From: Perilla frutescens
Lineage: Eukaryota > Streptophyta > Magnoliopsida > Lamiales > Lamiaceae
Reading direction: 5' to 3'
DNA: 64,000 bases
Assembly: GCA_026008535.1 (NCBI GenBank)
Contig: BRKX01000004.1
Location: 11,123,501 to 11,187,500 of the forward strand
In this document: one piece after another, positions 37,253 to 50,366 of the stretch
Layout of the letters: the number at the start of each line of letters is the position of its first letter
How positions within the stretch are numbered: position 1 is the stretch's first letter
Program-made: the position numbers and the translations under genes
The notes under the pieces: model-generated
What the model was told of the DNA's origin: nothing
The model's database searches: none
Seen by the model: only the letters and a program-made list of their open reading frames with translations

Positions 37253-38656
37253 ATGACTAACAACAGTTGGAAGGATATAATAACTGCCCCTCTGGAAGCC
37301 CGCAAAGATGGGGTGACAGCGACCCCTTCATCGGAAGGCGACGGTGATATCACACGACTCCTGCGTTCAATTAGACACCACCATGGTTGAACTCTCGCGC
37401 GCGATCCGCACGGAAAACTCAGTTTTGAAGGCTAGAGTAGAAGCTATCTCGCAGCCGAACTATTTTCCTAATGGATCTCCTTGAACTCAATCACTCCCGC
37501 TCCCACGAACTCAAATGTCTAACTAACTTCAAGAGCAGATACTCCTAAACTCAACCCATGAGTTCACTAACCAATCTGTTGTAGAGACAAGCAAGGAACC
37601 TGTACTTAAAGGCAAGGGGAATGATGATCTCTCCCTAGGACCCCCGCCTAGATTCGAAGACTATGATCCCAATTCAGAATCCGAGGTCGAAAAGAAAATT
37701 CAGAGGTTGGAGGATATACTAACTCAGATTCTTGGGGTCCCCGCTCCTATTCAAAAGACTGCACCAACAAGCTTCACGGATTCTCCATTTACTGACGAAA
37801 TCAACCTTGTAGAGATGCCCCCAAAGTTTACCTTCCCTAGCATGAAGATATTCGATGGTGCATCTGACCCTGATGACCATATCGCTCAGTACAAGCAAAG
37901 GATGTTCACTACCATGATACCTCGGCAAACAGAGAGGCCAGCTTGTGTAAAGGCTTCAGATCCAGCCTCGTTGGCCCAATGCTTCAATGGTTCACCAACC
38001 TTCCCAACTCAACGATGTCTTCATTCACTCAACTCAACAATCTCTTTGTCGAACAGTTCGCAAGCAGTCATAAGATTGAAAAATGTGCTGACGACCTCTA
38101 CACGGTCGTACAAAGATCAAAAGACCCCGTATGAAGCTTCGTGGGAAGATTTAATAGACAAAAATTGTCGATTCCTAACTGCAACGTCGACACCGCAATT
38201 TCAGCCTTCAGGAAAGGCCTCAAAAGAGACTCAAACCTCTACAAGGAATTGACAAAATATCCGTGTAAAACGATGGAAGACGTTCTTGCCAAAGCTTGGG
38301 CACAAATTAAATGGGAGGAAGATGAAGCAAACTCGTCCAGACCTTGGACCAGGAATGAATACCCAAGGAAAGAACAAAGGAGCAGCATGACAGAAAGGTA
38401 CAAAATGGATCCTTATCCGCGGAACCCCAGATTCGATCTGTGAAACAAACGAACTCAGGAACCCCATATTAACAGAAGACTTCCCGAATACAATCTCTGC
38501 ATATCACCATCGAAGGCAATTCATGCCCTCAAAAGACTTGGACTGAATATAAAATGGCCTACAAAAATGAAAGCACTGAACAATGAACACAACAAGAGTA
38601 AGTTATGTGAGTTTCACAATGATCATGGCCACATAACTGATAAATGCATCGCTCTC
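37253..38656 (+). pseudogene. gag: Tat gag (frameshifted)
   Basis: The ATG at 37253 opens a short frame that ends early. The recognisable capsid domain begins near 37790 with MKIFDGASDPDDHIAQYKQR and changes frame near 37940, where LQWFTNLP and FVEQFASS follow. A stop sits at about 38132, and the domain continues with AISAFRKGLKRDS and the YPCKTMEDVLAKA segment. The knuckle region CEFHNDHGHITDKC ends just before 38656, where a solo LTR splits the gene. The C-terminal part resumes at 41926. The frame changes and stops make it non-functional. Confidence 0.85.
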
Positions 38657-41600
38657 TGTAACAGCCCGGTCCCGAGATAGGGATTAATGAATGGGGACGG
38701 GGTGTTATTAAGGGATTAATGAATAAGGATGGGAGATTAACGACAAAGTTTAGGAATAAAGGTACGCTTTGAAGATAGATAATGATACTTGAGTTTACTT
38801 GATTAAGAAGGAAGCATGCTTTAACGAAATAAAACGGCTAACTAATCAGATACCATCAAACATAAGCCCTTTTATAGGCGAAAGGAAAACATACTCGGAA
38901 AGCGGAGTAAACTTAATATGTATCTTATATATAAATAATCATGTCTGGGAATATTCTTAGAGTCTTGACAATCATAATAGAACTTAAACAAAATTAGAAA
39001 GAGTGTATCAGAGTAGCAGAAACATCATGGGATTTCAAAAAAGATTCAAGTAATAGTAAAACAATCTTGGCAGCCAACCCACATCCACAGCTACCAACAT
39101 CCTCAGCATCTCAACCTGAAAACATTTGAAAAAGAGGGGCGTGAGCACTAATGTACTCAGTGGGTTTTAGCAAAAACACTTTAATAACTTCAAGATATCC
39201 AATAATTAACTGACGGTATATGGAGAGCAAAACGCAAAAGCCCTCTCCATATCCGTAAAACCTTTTTCTTTTCTTTTGGGCCCAACCTGGCTCAAACCTG
39301 ATGTCAACTGCACTCTTAGGCATGCCATAGGATAGAAGAGGGGTTATCTCAAATATCCAAATGAGTTTGTGAGGGAAATAACCCAGCAGTGACTCCCTTA
39401 AAAGTTCTGAGCTCAAATCCTGCTTAAGTGAAATGCTAAGTTCCTTCCTTCCTTAACCTTGCTATCAAAACCAATCCTAGAGCACGCCTAGGTACTAATC
39501 CTTTGATATAACATGATCTCGGCCTATAAGGGATTTTACGCTACCTTAACAAGGTAATCCTTAATCCTTAACTATACGAGCTTTAACAAAGCATAAACAT
39601 TCAAATATGAGAGATGAATGTAAATAAATACGAATTGTAACTAAAGACAATTCTAAATATCTCATGCTAAGTATAAACAATACTTTAACATTTTTAGCAT
39701 TTCTAAACATTCTAAACATGCTTGAGAACTCAATTATAACATAATATCTTCCTTTCCTTCCTTCCTTGTACAGAGATCAATTAGGTAGAGCAAAAATGCT
39801 TTATTGGATATCTCATTTGCCCTATATGCTTCTAGAGCTTATTAGCTCAAACTTTAGATGAGTATAGATTTACCCACCTCGATCACAGAGCAGAAGATAA
39901 GGCAATGAGTTGATGACCCCTCTTCAAATTCTCACGAGGCTCACTTTCTCCTACAAAAGTCGAATTATCGACTTAGCGGCCTGCTTCAAAGTTTTCTAAC
40001 TAATAACATGAAATTAAATAATACCCATCTTAAATATCCCTAATTAGGACTTGAACATGGATAACACAACTTTATGACTTTATAAGGATCCGAGAAGGAT
40101 TTATTTTATTTAAGGAAATTCTCGTCTTGATTTCTAAATTTTTAGTCAGAAAATAACTTGAATAGCTTATTCAAATAAATCAAAAATAACTTGAATGCTT
40201 CTATAAAATTTAAACTTGAAAATAGCTTGGAAATAACACGATTTGAAAAGCTCGGGAAGAGGGTACAAAAAATAGCTGGAATAAAAATGGCAGAAAACAA
40301 CAAGGAGAAGGGGGGCGCCGCGGCGCACATAGGCGCCGACGGACAGCCCCCCGCCGCGGCGTAGGGATGTGCCGGCGGGCACCCCTAGCACTAGTGGGCT
40401 ATGAGGGCCGAGAGGGGTGTGGCGCGGTGGCGCACCCCCCCCCACGGGGCTCTCTCCCTTTCTCTCTCTTCCGCCCAGTTCTGGGCGATCTTCAACTGGG
40501 TTCTTCGTGTTCGTTGATTCTTTCGACGAACACGAAGAACACGAAGAACACTTTACCAAAATGTCTTAAAAACAACATGCCTAAAATTAACATGCAACAA
40601 CATGCTTTAATTTAAAAAGAATTTTGGCATTATAACGGCATAAACACGATAATTCTCCTTAATAATTAGAATAACGACGAAATCTTTCAAATATAGCTTA
40701 AATGGAATTTAACGGAATGAACGAGGCTAATCTCAAGAATAATAATGATAGGAATAAAGTGAGAAATATAACGTAAACGTTATTAACTTGGAGCTTCAAT
40801 AAGAATTGAAATACAACTTATACGGAAGGTAAACGAGCAATAATGAAGGACGCGAAGAACGTAAAGAATGGCAAGTAAATGCAAAATTTAGAAGACGGAA
40901 AAGAAATGGAGTCGAGACCGACGAACAAGAATGGACGAGGTTAGGTGTGTCGAAGGAAGGTGGCTAGCTTGGCGTCTCGTCGACTCACAATGGTGGAAAA
41001 GCCGCCTGCTACGATCCAACGGCGCCCCTAGCACATTCCCTCACCGCATCCCTTCCACGCCACTCCGCTCGTTGTCTTGCAGAACACTCACGAAGAATGC
41101 TTTTTACTTCGACAGAACTTTCTCGGCTTTCAAAGCTTCTCACTCTCTTGATTTAGAAGTGAAATGAATGGTAAATGAGCAAAGGAATGCAAAGGGGTGA
41201 TCCCTTATTTATAGGAGAAGCTTTGGCTTCCCTTGGAAGCCATTGCTGTGCAGAAATACTGCGAAAGTTATCCCGGGTTCGGTTAAAAGCTGCTTTATTC
41301 GATGTTGAGGTCCAAATGACTTCAGACACGAAATCTAAAAATACTAGGAGACTCATTGGCTCGAATACTAGTAAACCAACTTGATTCTTGAAGAAAACGG
41401 GGTCGTCAGAAGAAAGACGAGCAAAGATTGCCTTTTTAGAATTACTTTTTCTATTCACTCAGACTGACAGATTTTGCTCCCGAGCGTTCGATTGACCTTT
41501 GAACAGAAATCTGTGAACACCAACGGAATCTTTGAGTCATTTCCCATAGGAAGGGCCTGACAGAACTAGACTCGGATCAACGAGGAGGATTTCGTAAATT

Positions 41601-41920
41601 TCTCAAAACACGAACGCACGCAAAAGTTACTATTCATTCGCCCTTTAAATACGTTTTTCATCACCGGAAACTCAAATGACTTCAGATTTAAAATTCGAAA
41701 ACACCGGCATACTTTTTGAGTTAAAACCTTTCTAACGAGACCATGAATATCCATAAAAGAATTAAGATCATTTTTTCCAAAAAGACGATTTTCACGAAAA
41801 CTGACTCTTAAAGTCGTGTCTGACATCCAACCTTAATTAACTTATTTAAATTTCTTCCTTAACTGATTAATTAACATTAACAATTCTCTTAAACCTTATC
41901 CAAAAATCTGGGGTGTTACA
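38657..41920 (-). mobile_element. 3.3-kb solo LTR, reverse orientation (long-LTR chromovirus type)
   Basis: On the minus strand it begins TGTAACACCCCAG (41920) and ends GGGCTGTTACA (38657), giving the TGTAACA/TGTTACA inverted ends. Flanks are CTCTC (38652-38656) and CTCTT (41921-41925), a 5-bp duplication with one change, and the gag frame reads through the junction. TATAAATA lies on the minus strand at 41213-41206. The length and termini fit LTRs of the Tekay/Del chromovirus group, which are several kb long. That lineage is inferred. It holds a very GC-rich patch (40310-40460). No coding domain is present. Confidence 0.75.
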
Positions 41921-41925
41921 CTCTT

Positions 41926-42810
41926 AGACTCGAAGTTGCTGAGCTCTTAAAGCGAGGACATCACACCGACCTTTTAACCCCCAAATGGAAAAAGAACTAG
42001 TCGTGAAGAGAGAATCATAAAGAAGCACAGCCGCCTGAACCCCTAAGAATCGATCGTACTTTGAACTGTATAACTGGAGGTTCAGAAGTGAGCAGAATCT
42101 CACAGTCCTCGGCAAAGAGACATTGTCGCTCGATCAAATACAGTGAAAACACCCCCAGAGAAGTAAAGCAAGATGATCCCATCACCCTTAAATTCACCAA
42201 TAGAGAAGCATCTGAATTCTCACACCCACACCATGATGCACTAGTCATCTCTATATTAATTTTCAACTGTTTTATTAAGCGTGTTCTCATTGACAATGAG
42301 AGCTCCTCTAACGTGATCTTCTTAAGTACTTTGAAAAGAATGCAGGTAAAAGAAACCAAAATCATCAAAAGGTCAACCACTTTGATCAGCTTCAGCGGGG
42401 AACATAAAGCCACGATGGGAGAAATCACACTTCTCACCTATATTGAGGGGATGAATATCTTCACCAAATTCCAAGTAATTGACGTCCCCCCAACTTACAA
42501 CGTCATAATGGGAAGACCCTGGATCCATGAACTCTAAGCGATTCCATCAATCTATCACCAACTCATGAAGTTTCCTACCCATTGGGGAGTTCGCGAAGAT
42601 CGGGGTGAACAAATCACGGCACGAGAATGCTACGTCTCCACCTCAAACATAAATGAGCAATGGAAGTCAATTAAATTGAAGCAGGATCATCCTCAACAGG
42701 TGTCGAAAATCACAGCTATGAAGAACCCGTGGGAGAAGACCTCGATGAAGTACGGATACACCCTGATTTTCCTAACCATAAGGTGCCGATCAGGTCGAGG
42801 TTGACTGTAG
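41926..42810 (+). pseudogene. Tat gag end and protease
   Basis: Reading resumes after the solo LTR. Several stops precede the protease at about 42180-42537, with ITLKFTNREA, RVLIDNESSSNVIF and YNVIMGRPWIH motifs. The usual protease signature in this lineage has glycine after DN; here it is glutamate, so the active-site loop is altered. A frame change occurs before RT near 42810. Confidence 0.8.
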
Positions 42811-44200
42811 AAATATGAGAACAACTGATAAGATTCCTCATCGAGCATCACGACTGCTTCACATGGTCATTCGAAGACATGACAGGTATCAAACCTTCAG
42901 TTATAACGCATAAATTGCAGGTTGACCCAGACAAGACCCCAGTAAAGTAAAAAAGATGAAAATTTTCCTCTGAGTAAAACAAGATCGTGGATGAAGAGGT
43001 CAATAAATTGCAGAAGAACAGACATATAAGAGAAGTGCAATACCCCGAATGGCTAGCCAACGTCGTGGTACTAATGAAAAAGAACGGGAAGAACAGACTC
43101 TGCATAGACTTCACTGACCTTAACCAAGGCTGCCCCAATGATTCGTTCCCCCTACCTCATATAGACGCATTAGTCGACATAATGGTAGGGCACGAGTTGA
43201 TGAGTTTCATGGATGTCTTTTCCGGATATAACCAGATCCTTATGCATCCAGAAGACTAAGAGAAGACTGCATTCATCACTCATTGATGTATGTTTTGATA
43301 TAAAGTAATGCCTTTCGGACTAAAAAATACAGGTGCAACGTACCAAAGGCTGGTGAATCGAATGATCGAAGAGCTAATAGGGGACACCATGGAGGTATAC
43401 ATCGACGACATACTTGTGAAGTCTCCTAGAGCTCGAGATCACATCGACCACCTCCATCAAACCTTCAAGTTCCTTCGTTGCTACAATATGAAGCTGAATC
43501 CCGCAAAATACGCATTCAGAGTGACCTCGGGAAAATTCTTAGGATACCTCATTATAAAGAGAGGTATAGAAGCTGACCCTAGTCAGATCAGGGCTGTCAG
43601 AAACATATAACAACCTCAGAATATCAAAGAGGTACAAAAGCTAACTGGACGACTCGCGGCCCTTAGCCGCTTCAACTCAAAATACTCAGAAAAAAGTCAC
43701 GTCTTTTTCAAGATACTATGCAAGAATAAAAGCTTCGAATGGACTACCGAATGCTCGAAGGCCCTAGAGGACTTGAAAAAATATCTGGCGAGCCCCCCTT
43801 TACTATCGAAGCCCCACAACGGAGAGGTACTTTTAATATACTTATTTGTTTTCACTAACTCTGTTAGCGCAGTTTTAGTCAGAGAAGATGAAGAGAGACA
43901 GCACCTAGTCTACTACGCCAGTCGATCACTACTAAATGCCGAGACTAGATACCCACAATTGGAGAATCTAGCATTGGCTCTCATCATGGCATCAAGAAAA
44001 ATGAAGCCCTATTTCTAAAGTCATTCGATCAAAGTGGTCACAGAATTCCCACTCAGAATAGTACTAAGAAAACCGAACCTCGTAGGAAGGCTCTTCAAGT
44101 GGGCCATCGAGCTCGGGGAGTATGACATTTACTACATCCCTCGAACCTCAATAAAATCATAAGTACTCTCAGACTTCATCGCTGACTTTTCCTACAAAGT
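42811..44200 (+). pseudogene. Tat RT and RNase H
   Basis: RT motifs: WLANVVVLMKKNGKNRLCID, SFMDVFSGYNQI, PFGLKNTGATYQRLVN and catalytic YIDD at 43398-43409. A TAA ends the first frame at 43257-43259, with further stops up to 43300 and at 43608. The gypsy RNase H follows (LVYYASRSL and YPQLENLALA). All remaining pieces share one frame, so most damage is by stops rather than indels. Confidence 0.9.
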
Positions 44201-44225
44201 TCAAATCAGAGCAGAAGATGAATCG

Positions 44226-44696
44226 ATGAGCGTCGAAGAAAAAGAAAATTCAAAGTTCTGGACCCTTCAAGTTGATGGCTCCAGTACTTCGAAGGGGAGT
44301 GGTCTGGGCATGGTTCTGACAAGCCCAACAGGTGAAAGCACAGAGCGTTCAATCCGGTGCGGATTCAAAGTGACTAACAATGAAGCCGAGTACGAAACCC
44401 TTATCGCTAGACTAAACTTAGCCAGTGACCTTGGAGCCAAAATGATTCGAGTCCAAAATGATTCTCAGCTAATAATAAACCAATTCAAAGGAGAATTCCA
44501 AGCAAAACACTCAAGAATGATTGCCTACCTAGCCGTAGCAAAAGAAACAACCGCGAAGTTCAAAAAGATCGAAGCCCACCACATCATGAGAGAAGACAAT
44601 AGGCACGCCGATGTCCTAGCTAATTTGGGATCGGCAATCGAAACAACTAAAACAAAATACATCCCAGTCCTTTACGCAAAATGGCCCACCGTATGA
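44226..44696 (+). pseudogene. Second RNase H (archaeal-like, RVT_3) of Tat element
   Basis: The frame contains WTLQVDGSSTSKGSGLG, NNEAEYETLI, VQNDSQLI and REDNRHADVLANL. The Asp, Glu, Asp and final Asp positions of RNase H are all present. This additional domain, beyond the gypsy RNase H, is a known diagnostic feature of the Tat lineage, where it is thought to remove RNA during reverse transcription. The 156-codon piece is uninterrupted until TGA at 44694, one of the best-preserved parts of this copy. Confidence 0.9.
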
Positions 44697-44744
44697 AAAG
44701 AGGACGGCCCCGAAGTCCTACCAATCGAGAATAGTACCAATTGG

Positions 44745-45195
44745 ATGACCCCGCTCAGTAAGTATATAACGGAGAATGAACTCCCCGAAGACCCCATCGA
44801 GACAAGATGGATTAAAGCTAAAGCACCAAAGTTCGCCATGATTTTTGGGTCCCTATACAGAAAATCTTTCTCCGGACCATACTTAAAATGTGTCAGTTCC
44901 ATACAGGCTAAATATATCTTAAACAAGCTCCACGAATGCGAATGCGAAAACCACTCGGATACAAAAGCTTGGCCAACCAAGCTCTGACGGCAGGGTTCTA
45001 TTGGCCGACCATGAGGATAGATGGAAAGAACTACGTCAAAACATGTGATCGATGTCAGAGGTTCGCACAAACAAACCACATGCCTTCAGAACCCCTACAT
45101 ACAGCGGCCACACCTTGGCCATTCATGAAATAAGGGATGTACATTGTATGCCCACTACTAAAAGGCTCAAATCAGAAATACTACATTCTGGTGCT
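44745..45195 (+). pseudogene. Tat integrase, N-terminal half (split)
   Basis: The zinc-binding region covers a split HHCC motif: the His part near 44932-44956 and, after a frame change, YWPTMRIDGKNYVKTCDRCQ. The core begins after LHTAATPWPF. The sequence stops at 45195 where a reverse solo LTR inserted. The second half resumes at 58548. Confidence 0.85.
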
Positions 45196-46308
45196 TGATT
45201 GTTTCCGATTTGTCCTACGCAAACTACTTCGATTCAGACCCGCAAGAAGACGGGGTCGATTGTAGGGCGGTGAGCTAACCCGAGTCATGTCTCTCGAGGA
45301 AAGCTTAATTTGGGTGATTATCTTTCTATGCTATAATTGTTAACAAACACATGAATTGAAATACAAACCTAAATATTCTAATCAAGGGTTGGATGACTTT
45401 TGCTAAACTAATGAATTTAAACAAGCAAAATTAACTAGCAACACCAACAATAACAAAGAGGAACGAAAAGATTATGAGAAGAGCATTAAGGTGTAGATTC
45501 TCTCATTGGTTTTTCTCGTAGCTTGGTTGAAGTTGATTATGTTAATCTTAGACATACAATAGACCCCTTCAAGTGGCTTAACTTCATTTACTGTCACCGT
45601 CAATCCATTAAACCCCTATCGGCTATATTATACGAACAAGATTAACAATTAGGCTTACGTAACCTGATTCACCTAACATTGAAGGAACCTAAGTCGGGCT
45701 ATAGAATCTCCTCTCGGTCTCATCTAAAGTCTAGCAATGCTAAGTAGTGGCCAAATACTCAACATAAACAAGCATAATTCCAACAACAAGAAATCAATTA
45801 TCACAATCATTGATCGAAACCAAATCGATTATCTACCCCTAATGTAAAGATTTAGCCCATCATGCTCGAAACAACACAAGAATCATACAAGTTCTTCATT
45901 TTATAAATCAAAAGATAAATAAAACATAAACTTCTACAATATTATTTGTCTCGTCAGTTTTGGGACAATTCCTACAAATGAGCTAAAGCTAAGGAAATAA
46001 ATACCAAGAAATAGAAGTCATTGAGCAAGCCTAGCTTCCGTGGATGGCTTGGAGTTGGGCTCCTCTTCTCATGCCTTCTTTTATAAGCTTCGAGCTTTCT
46101 TGTTTCTTTTCTCCTCTTTTCCATTCTCTCTGGAACGGTGGTGTTTGTGAAGTGTGTAGTGGTGAACTGGAGTGAGGAGTTGCGTCCAAATTCCCCCTTC
46201 AAGTCTGGAGCTTCATTTGGGAGCTTCATCTCCCAGCCCCTTTTATGCCATAAAATCCAGCTTTTGGACACAAAAGCTCAAGTTTTGCACTAACCTGGCA
46301 TAACTCAC

Positions 46309-47875
46309 TGATAAGTCCATTTTTTCATGTTTTTATGGGCCTTTTTGTTCATTATAAATGTTATTTTTCGTGTGTTTTGAGTAAAAAAGAACCAGGATGA
46401 GGTCATAGGGCATTGTGGAGGTTGAGTCTGGCGAAACGGGCATTTTATGCCCAGTTATTCAAGCAAAATCCAAGCTAACTATTCAGTCAGAGGCACAGAG
46501 GACTTCTTTCAGCACTCATCCTATATTCGGGTGGAAGAATGCGCATATCAGAGATGGATGATGCTGACTGCATGATGTCATGCCCACTTTGCTCATACAG
46601 ACTCGACAACAGGCTGGGCTAGGGCAATCGCGAAAAATCCATAATTCAGTTGATGAGAGAGATGAGAAAGATAGCTGCATTATCCGAAGAAGAATTGGTG
46701 ATGAACTGGACTCTTAGAGGCGCTGCAACAAAGAGATAAGCCCAATCCCTAAAAAATAGGGATTTGGTTAGCTTAAGCTTATCCAGTCAGATCAGAGAGG
46801 GCACGCCGGTTCCGGAAATCCAGGGAAGACCCCAGCTTGTTGGGGAACTCTAATTTAGAAATGTAACTATTTAAGCTACTTTAATTTCTGGAAACACAAG
46901 TTCAGATAGTCAGAAACACTGCTACAATCTCTATTTTCCTACATTTTATTTTTCAGTACGCTGCTTGGCAACAAAAAAAAAATAATTCCAAGAGGCCTTA
47001 AGCCTTTGGACTTAGGAGTATGTTCATAAACTCAACGTTTATGTTGAGTCTTTTTTGCTTATTAAATTTAGTAAGTTCTCTTTATAATTATGTCTTTTAT
47101 TTTTGCTATTTTAATTATGTCTAGCATGCTTGGCTAGACACTTTATTCTGGTGTTTAAACAATGAAAATGGTTTGAATATAAATCTGGACTCGTGAGGCC
47201 AAAATGGGCATAGTAATGCATGATAGGTTTCTGTTGATTCTTGTGCCTTGTTCCACGTGAGTGTGTGTTTGAAATGTCCAATGTGGCTGATCACTTGTTA
47301 GGTAAAGAGGGCACATCACTATTAATTGAATTGGCGAATCGTGACTGTGTGTTGGTTCATATAGTAATAAGGGAATCAATGGGTTGTTGTGGGCACACGA
47401 GAAATTGGTAAACACAATAGATCTGGGTTCGTCTAGGGCACACTGTTGTTTGTTCACTTACATCTCTTTGGAAAACCGGGGGGTGAATGACTGATTAGGG
47501 ATTTAATTGACGAGGAATCGCTTTTAAGTCTATAATGAAAGGATGAATGAGGAGACACAGAGAGGAATCCGGTCTCCATAACTAGGTGATTTATCATGTA
47601 TGAAAATCGGTGTGCCTATGAGCGAGTTGATATATATTTAAACCAAATTCAAGTTCTAATGTCTGAACCTTTGTTATTTGATATCTTCTTTACTTTCTTT
47701 TACAGATTTAATTTACAGTAGTGACAACAAACCAAACCCCCTTTTTATGATTGATTACCTGAAGGTGGAATCACAACCGCTCTATGTGGGATCGACTCGT
47801 ACTTATTAGCTGGCTACGCTCATTGTGGGCACAAGAGTTATAAATTATTTTTGAGCGCGAAATGACCGCGCATCA
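46309..47875 (+). repeat. 5' LTR of Athila element (1567 bp)
   Basis: It starts TGATAAGTCCATTTTTTC and ends GCGCATCA. GGGCA/TGCCC pentamers are unusually frequent here and throughout the element. Confidence 0.95.
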
Positions 47876-47879
47876 AAAT

Positions 47880-47897
47880 TGGCTCCATTGTCGAGGA
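47880..47897 (+). other. Primer-binding site of Athila element
   Basis: TGGCTCCATTGTCGAGGA lies 4 bp after the LTR. It is a diverged form of the Athila PBS (TGGCGCCGTTG.. type, tRNA-Asp). Confidence 0.75.
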
Positions 47898-48149
47898 GCT
47901 GGTTTTTAGTGATTTTACCTTCCACGCTGGTGAGCCTAGAACTTGATGCCCAGGGGCTCTTCAGAGGAGACTCTATTGTACGATCCAGAGATAGAGAAGA
48001 CTTCGAGGAAAAATAAGACAGCAGCGAAGAGGGCACGCCAAGCCACAAACAGACCTTGTAAGCCCACACCACCACCTGAAGATCAAGAAGATCAATGAGA
48101 CAAAGGGCACGAGGAGGAAGGACAGTTTGAGAACGGCCACAATATCAAC

Positions 48150-49300
48150 ATGGCCGCAAATGGAAATGCCACAAATGGTAATGCGGATGATAATAGGACT
48201 CTAAGGCAGTTGGTCTTCCCGACCAATATGAATCTACACCCGATGGGCATTACACTGCCAGCTGTAACTCAGAATTGGGATATTCATGCAAACTTTATCC
48301 AGATCTTGCCGAAGTTTAACACAATGCCTGGAGAGGATTCACAGAGACACTTGCAAGACTTTGAGATGGTTTGCCAAACTCAACCATCCGACCATGGATG
48401 AGAGGAGTATGTGCAGTTGGTTTTGTTCCTTTTTACCCTTCAAGATGGGGCACGAGACTGGCTGTACACACTGCCGACTAGCGCTGTGACCACATGGAGA
48501 CAACTTCAACAGAAGTTTTTGGAGAAATATTTTCCAGCATCCAGAGTGCAAGAAATGAGAAGAAGGATAGCTTGATGATGGGAACCAACGAGGGTTTCTA
48601 TGACTACTGGGGAAGGTTCCAGACGATGCTGGCGAAATGCCCACAACATCAGATTACTGAACATGACTTGATTCAGTATTTTGTTGGAGGATTGAGACCA
48701 CATGAGAGGACAATCATGAATGCCTCATGTGGAGGATCTATTTTGAACAGACATCATGTTGAAGCATTTAGAATTCTCACTGAAATGGCTGAAGACAACC
48801 GAGACTTCGGTGGAGAGGGCATTCGAGTTGTAAGCGAATCAGAAAAGGGCACCGGACCAGGATAGCAGGATTGATAGATTGTGTGACAAGATCGAAAAAA
48901 TCTTATCCGGTGTAAGCATGGCGAAGAAGGCCAAACCGTGTGGAGTATGTAAAAGTGTATCTTATTTCACTAATGAGTGCGCTACTTTACAAGAAGAGAT
49001 GGAAGAAGTGAATGATGTAGGTGGCCAGAATGGGCATTCCAGAAGATATGATCCTCATTCCTAGACTTATAACCCTGGCTGGAGAGACCATGAAAATTTC
49101 AGATGGAGAAGGGCAGATGATGGGCATCCTGCACGCCCATTACCACCACCGGAAGAGAAGAAAAAGCACAGGTTGGAGGTTCTTGTGTTTACCATGGCTA
49201 AGGAAAATGAAAAGTTCAAAAAAAAGACCCGAGATGGTCTCTCACACATGAGCAAGCGAATCAACCAGCTGGCTTAAGCCATGCACAAGATGGAAGAGAA
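48150..49300 (+). pseudogene. gag: Athila gag
   Basis: The ATG at 48150 starts a frame with LRQLVFPTNMN and NFIQILPKFNTMPGEDSQRHL, typical of Athila gag. A TGA near 48399 and a frame change near 48490 follow. The capsid part continues with MMGTNEGFYDYWGRFQTML and YFVGGLRPHERTIMNASCGG. The knuckle-like CGVCKSVSYFTNEC at about 48940 lacks the usual His, which is Tyr here. The upstream leader (47898-48149) has weak coding similarity and stops. Confidence 0.85.
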
Positions 49301-50220
49301 AAATGGGAAGCTGTCTTCCCAAGTTGAACATCCAAGAGAGCAAGTGAATGTAGTAGCTCTAAAAAGTGGAAAAGAACTTCCAGAGATGGTCAGCCAGTAG
49401 ACAAGAAGGATGATGTGCCCTTGAAAGAGGAAGTGGAAAAAATTCCCACAGAGGACGAGGCACAAGAAGCTGAATAGGAGGATACTGTGCCCATCTCGGA
49501 GGTAAAGCAACCTGCTGGTGTGCCCATTCCAGGGAAACGGAAGCCTCCATTTCCAGGAAGATTGGCACAGAATAGAAGAGAAGAGGAAACCAGGGAGATG
49601 TTAAAAATATTCAGTAAAATGGAGATCAATATTCCACTAATTGAGGCAATCAAACAAGTGTCGCGGTATGCCCGGTTTCTGAAGGAGCTTTGCACCAGAA
49701 ATGTGCAATTCAATGATGATGCAAGGTTCTTAGTTGGGGAGAATGTATCGGCTGTGATACAGAGAAAATTACCTAGGAAGTGTGATGATCCAGGGATGTT
49801 CATGATTCCTTGCATCATATGAGACAAGAAAGTGGAGAAGGCCATGCTGGATTTGGGGGCGTCAATCAACGTAATGCCACTGTCGGTGTTCAAAGAATTG
49901 AAGATTGGACCTCTGAAGAAGACCCGTGTGGTCATTCAGCTTGCTGACAGGTCTAATATATATCCAGAAGGCTTCATTGAAGATGTATTGGTCAAAGTGG
50001 ACGAGCTTATTTTCCCAGCAGATTTTATGTGCTTGATATAGGCACAGCGACTTCAAAATCTTCAGTGTTGTTGCTGGGAAGGCCTTTTATGAAGACAGCT
50101 CGGACCAAGACTGATGTGGATAAGGGCATACTAACGTGCGAATTTGATGGGGAGACGGTGACGTTCAACATATTCGAAGCATTAAAGTACCCCCAGACAC
50201 AGAGAATTTCAGTTTTGTGA
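49301..50220 (+). pseudogene. Athila protease region
   Basis: A conserved stretch before the protease (RKPPFPGRLAQNRREEE, about 49550) leads to the catalytic DLGASINVMPLSVF at about 49850, then the VLLLGRPFMKTART segment near 50075. The frame changes between these pieces and a stop lies at 49820. The family places this domain between gag and RT. Confidence 0.83.
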
Positions 50221-50366
50221 ATTCTTTCCATACACCAAGCCGATCTACCCTATCCATGGTAAGCAATAGAGATTCATTGGAATGGGCATTGTGGGATGCA
50301 CTGACTGACCAGGATGCCCTGGATGAAGATGATGACATTGAGGAAGGAATTATGATGATGTACTAA

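Noticed and set aside
40167..40559. 130-codon minus-strand frame rich in Gly, Pro and Ser
   Set aside because: It falls across the GC-rich patch of a solo LTR and has no known domain.
45972..46271. 99-codon minus-strand frame
   Set aside because: It lies in a solo LTR and shows no homology; probably chance.
47155..47457. Minus-strand frame repeated at 57799-58008
   Set aside because: Both copies lie in the two Athila LTRs; they are duplicated because the LTR is duplicated, not because of a gene.
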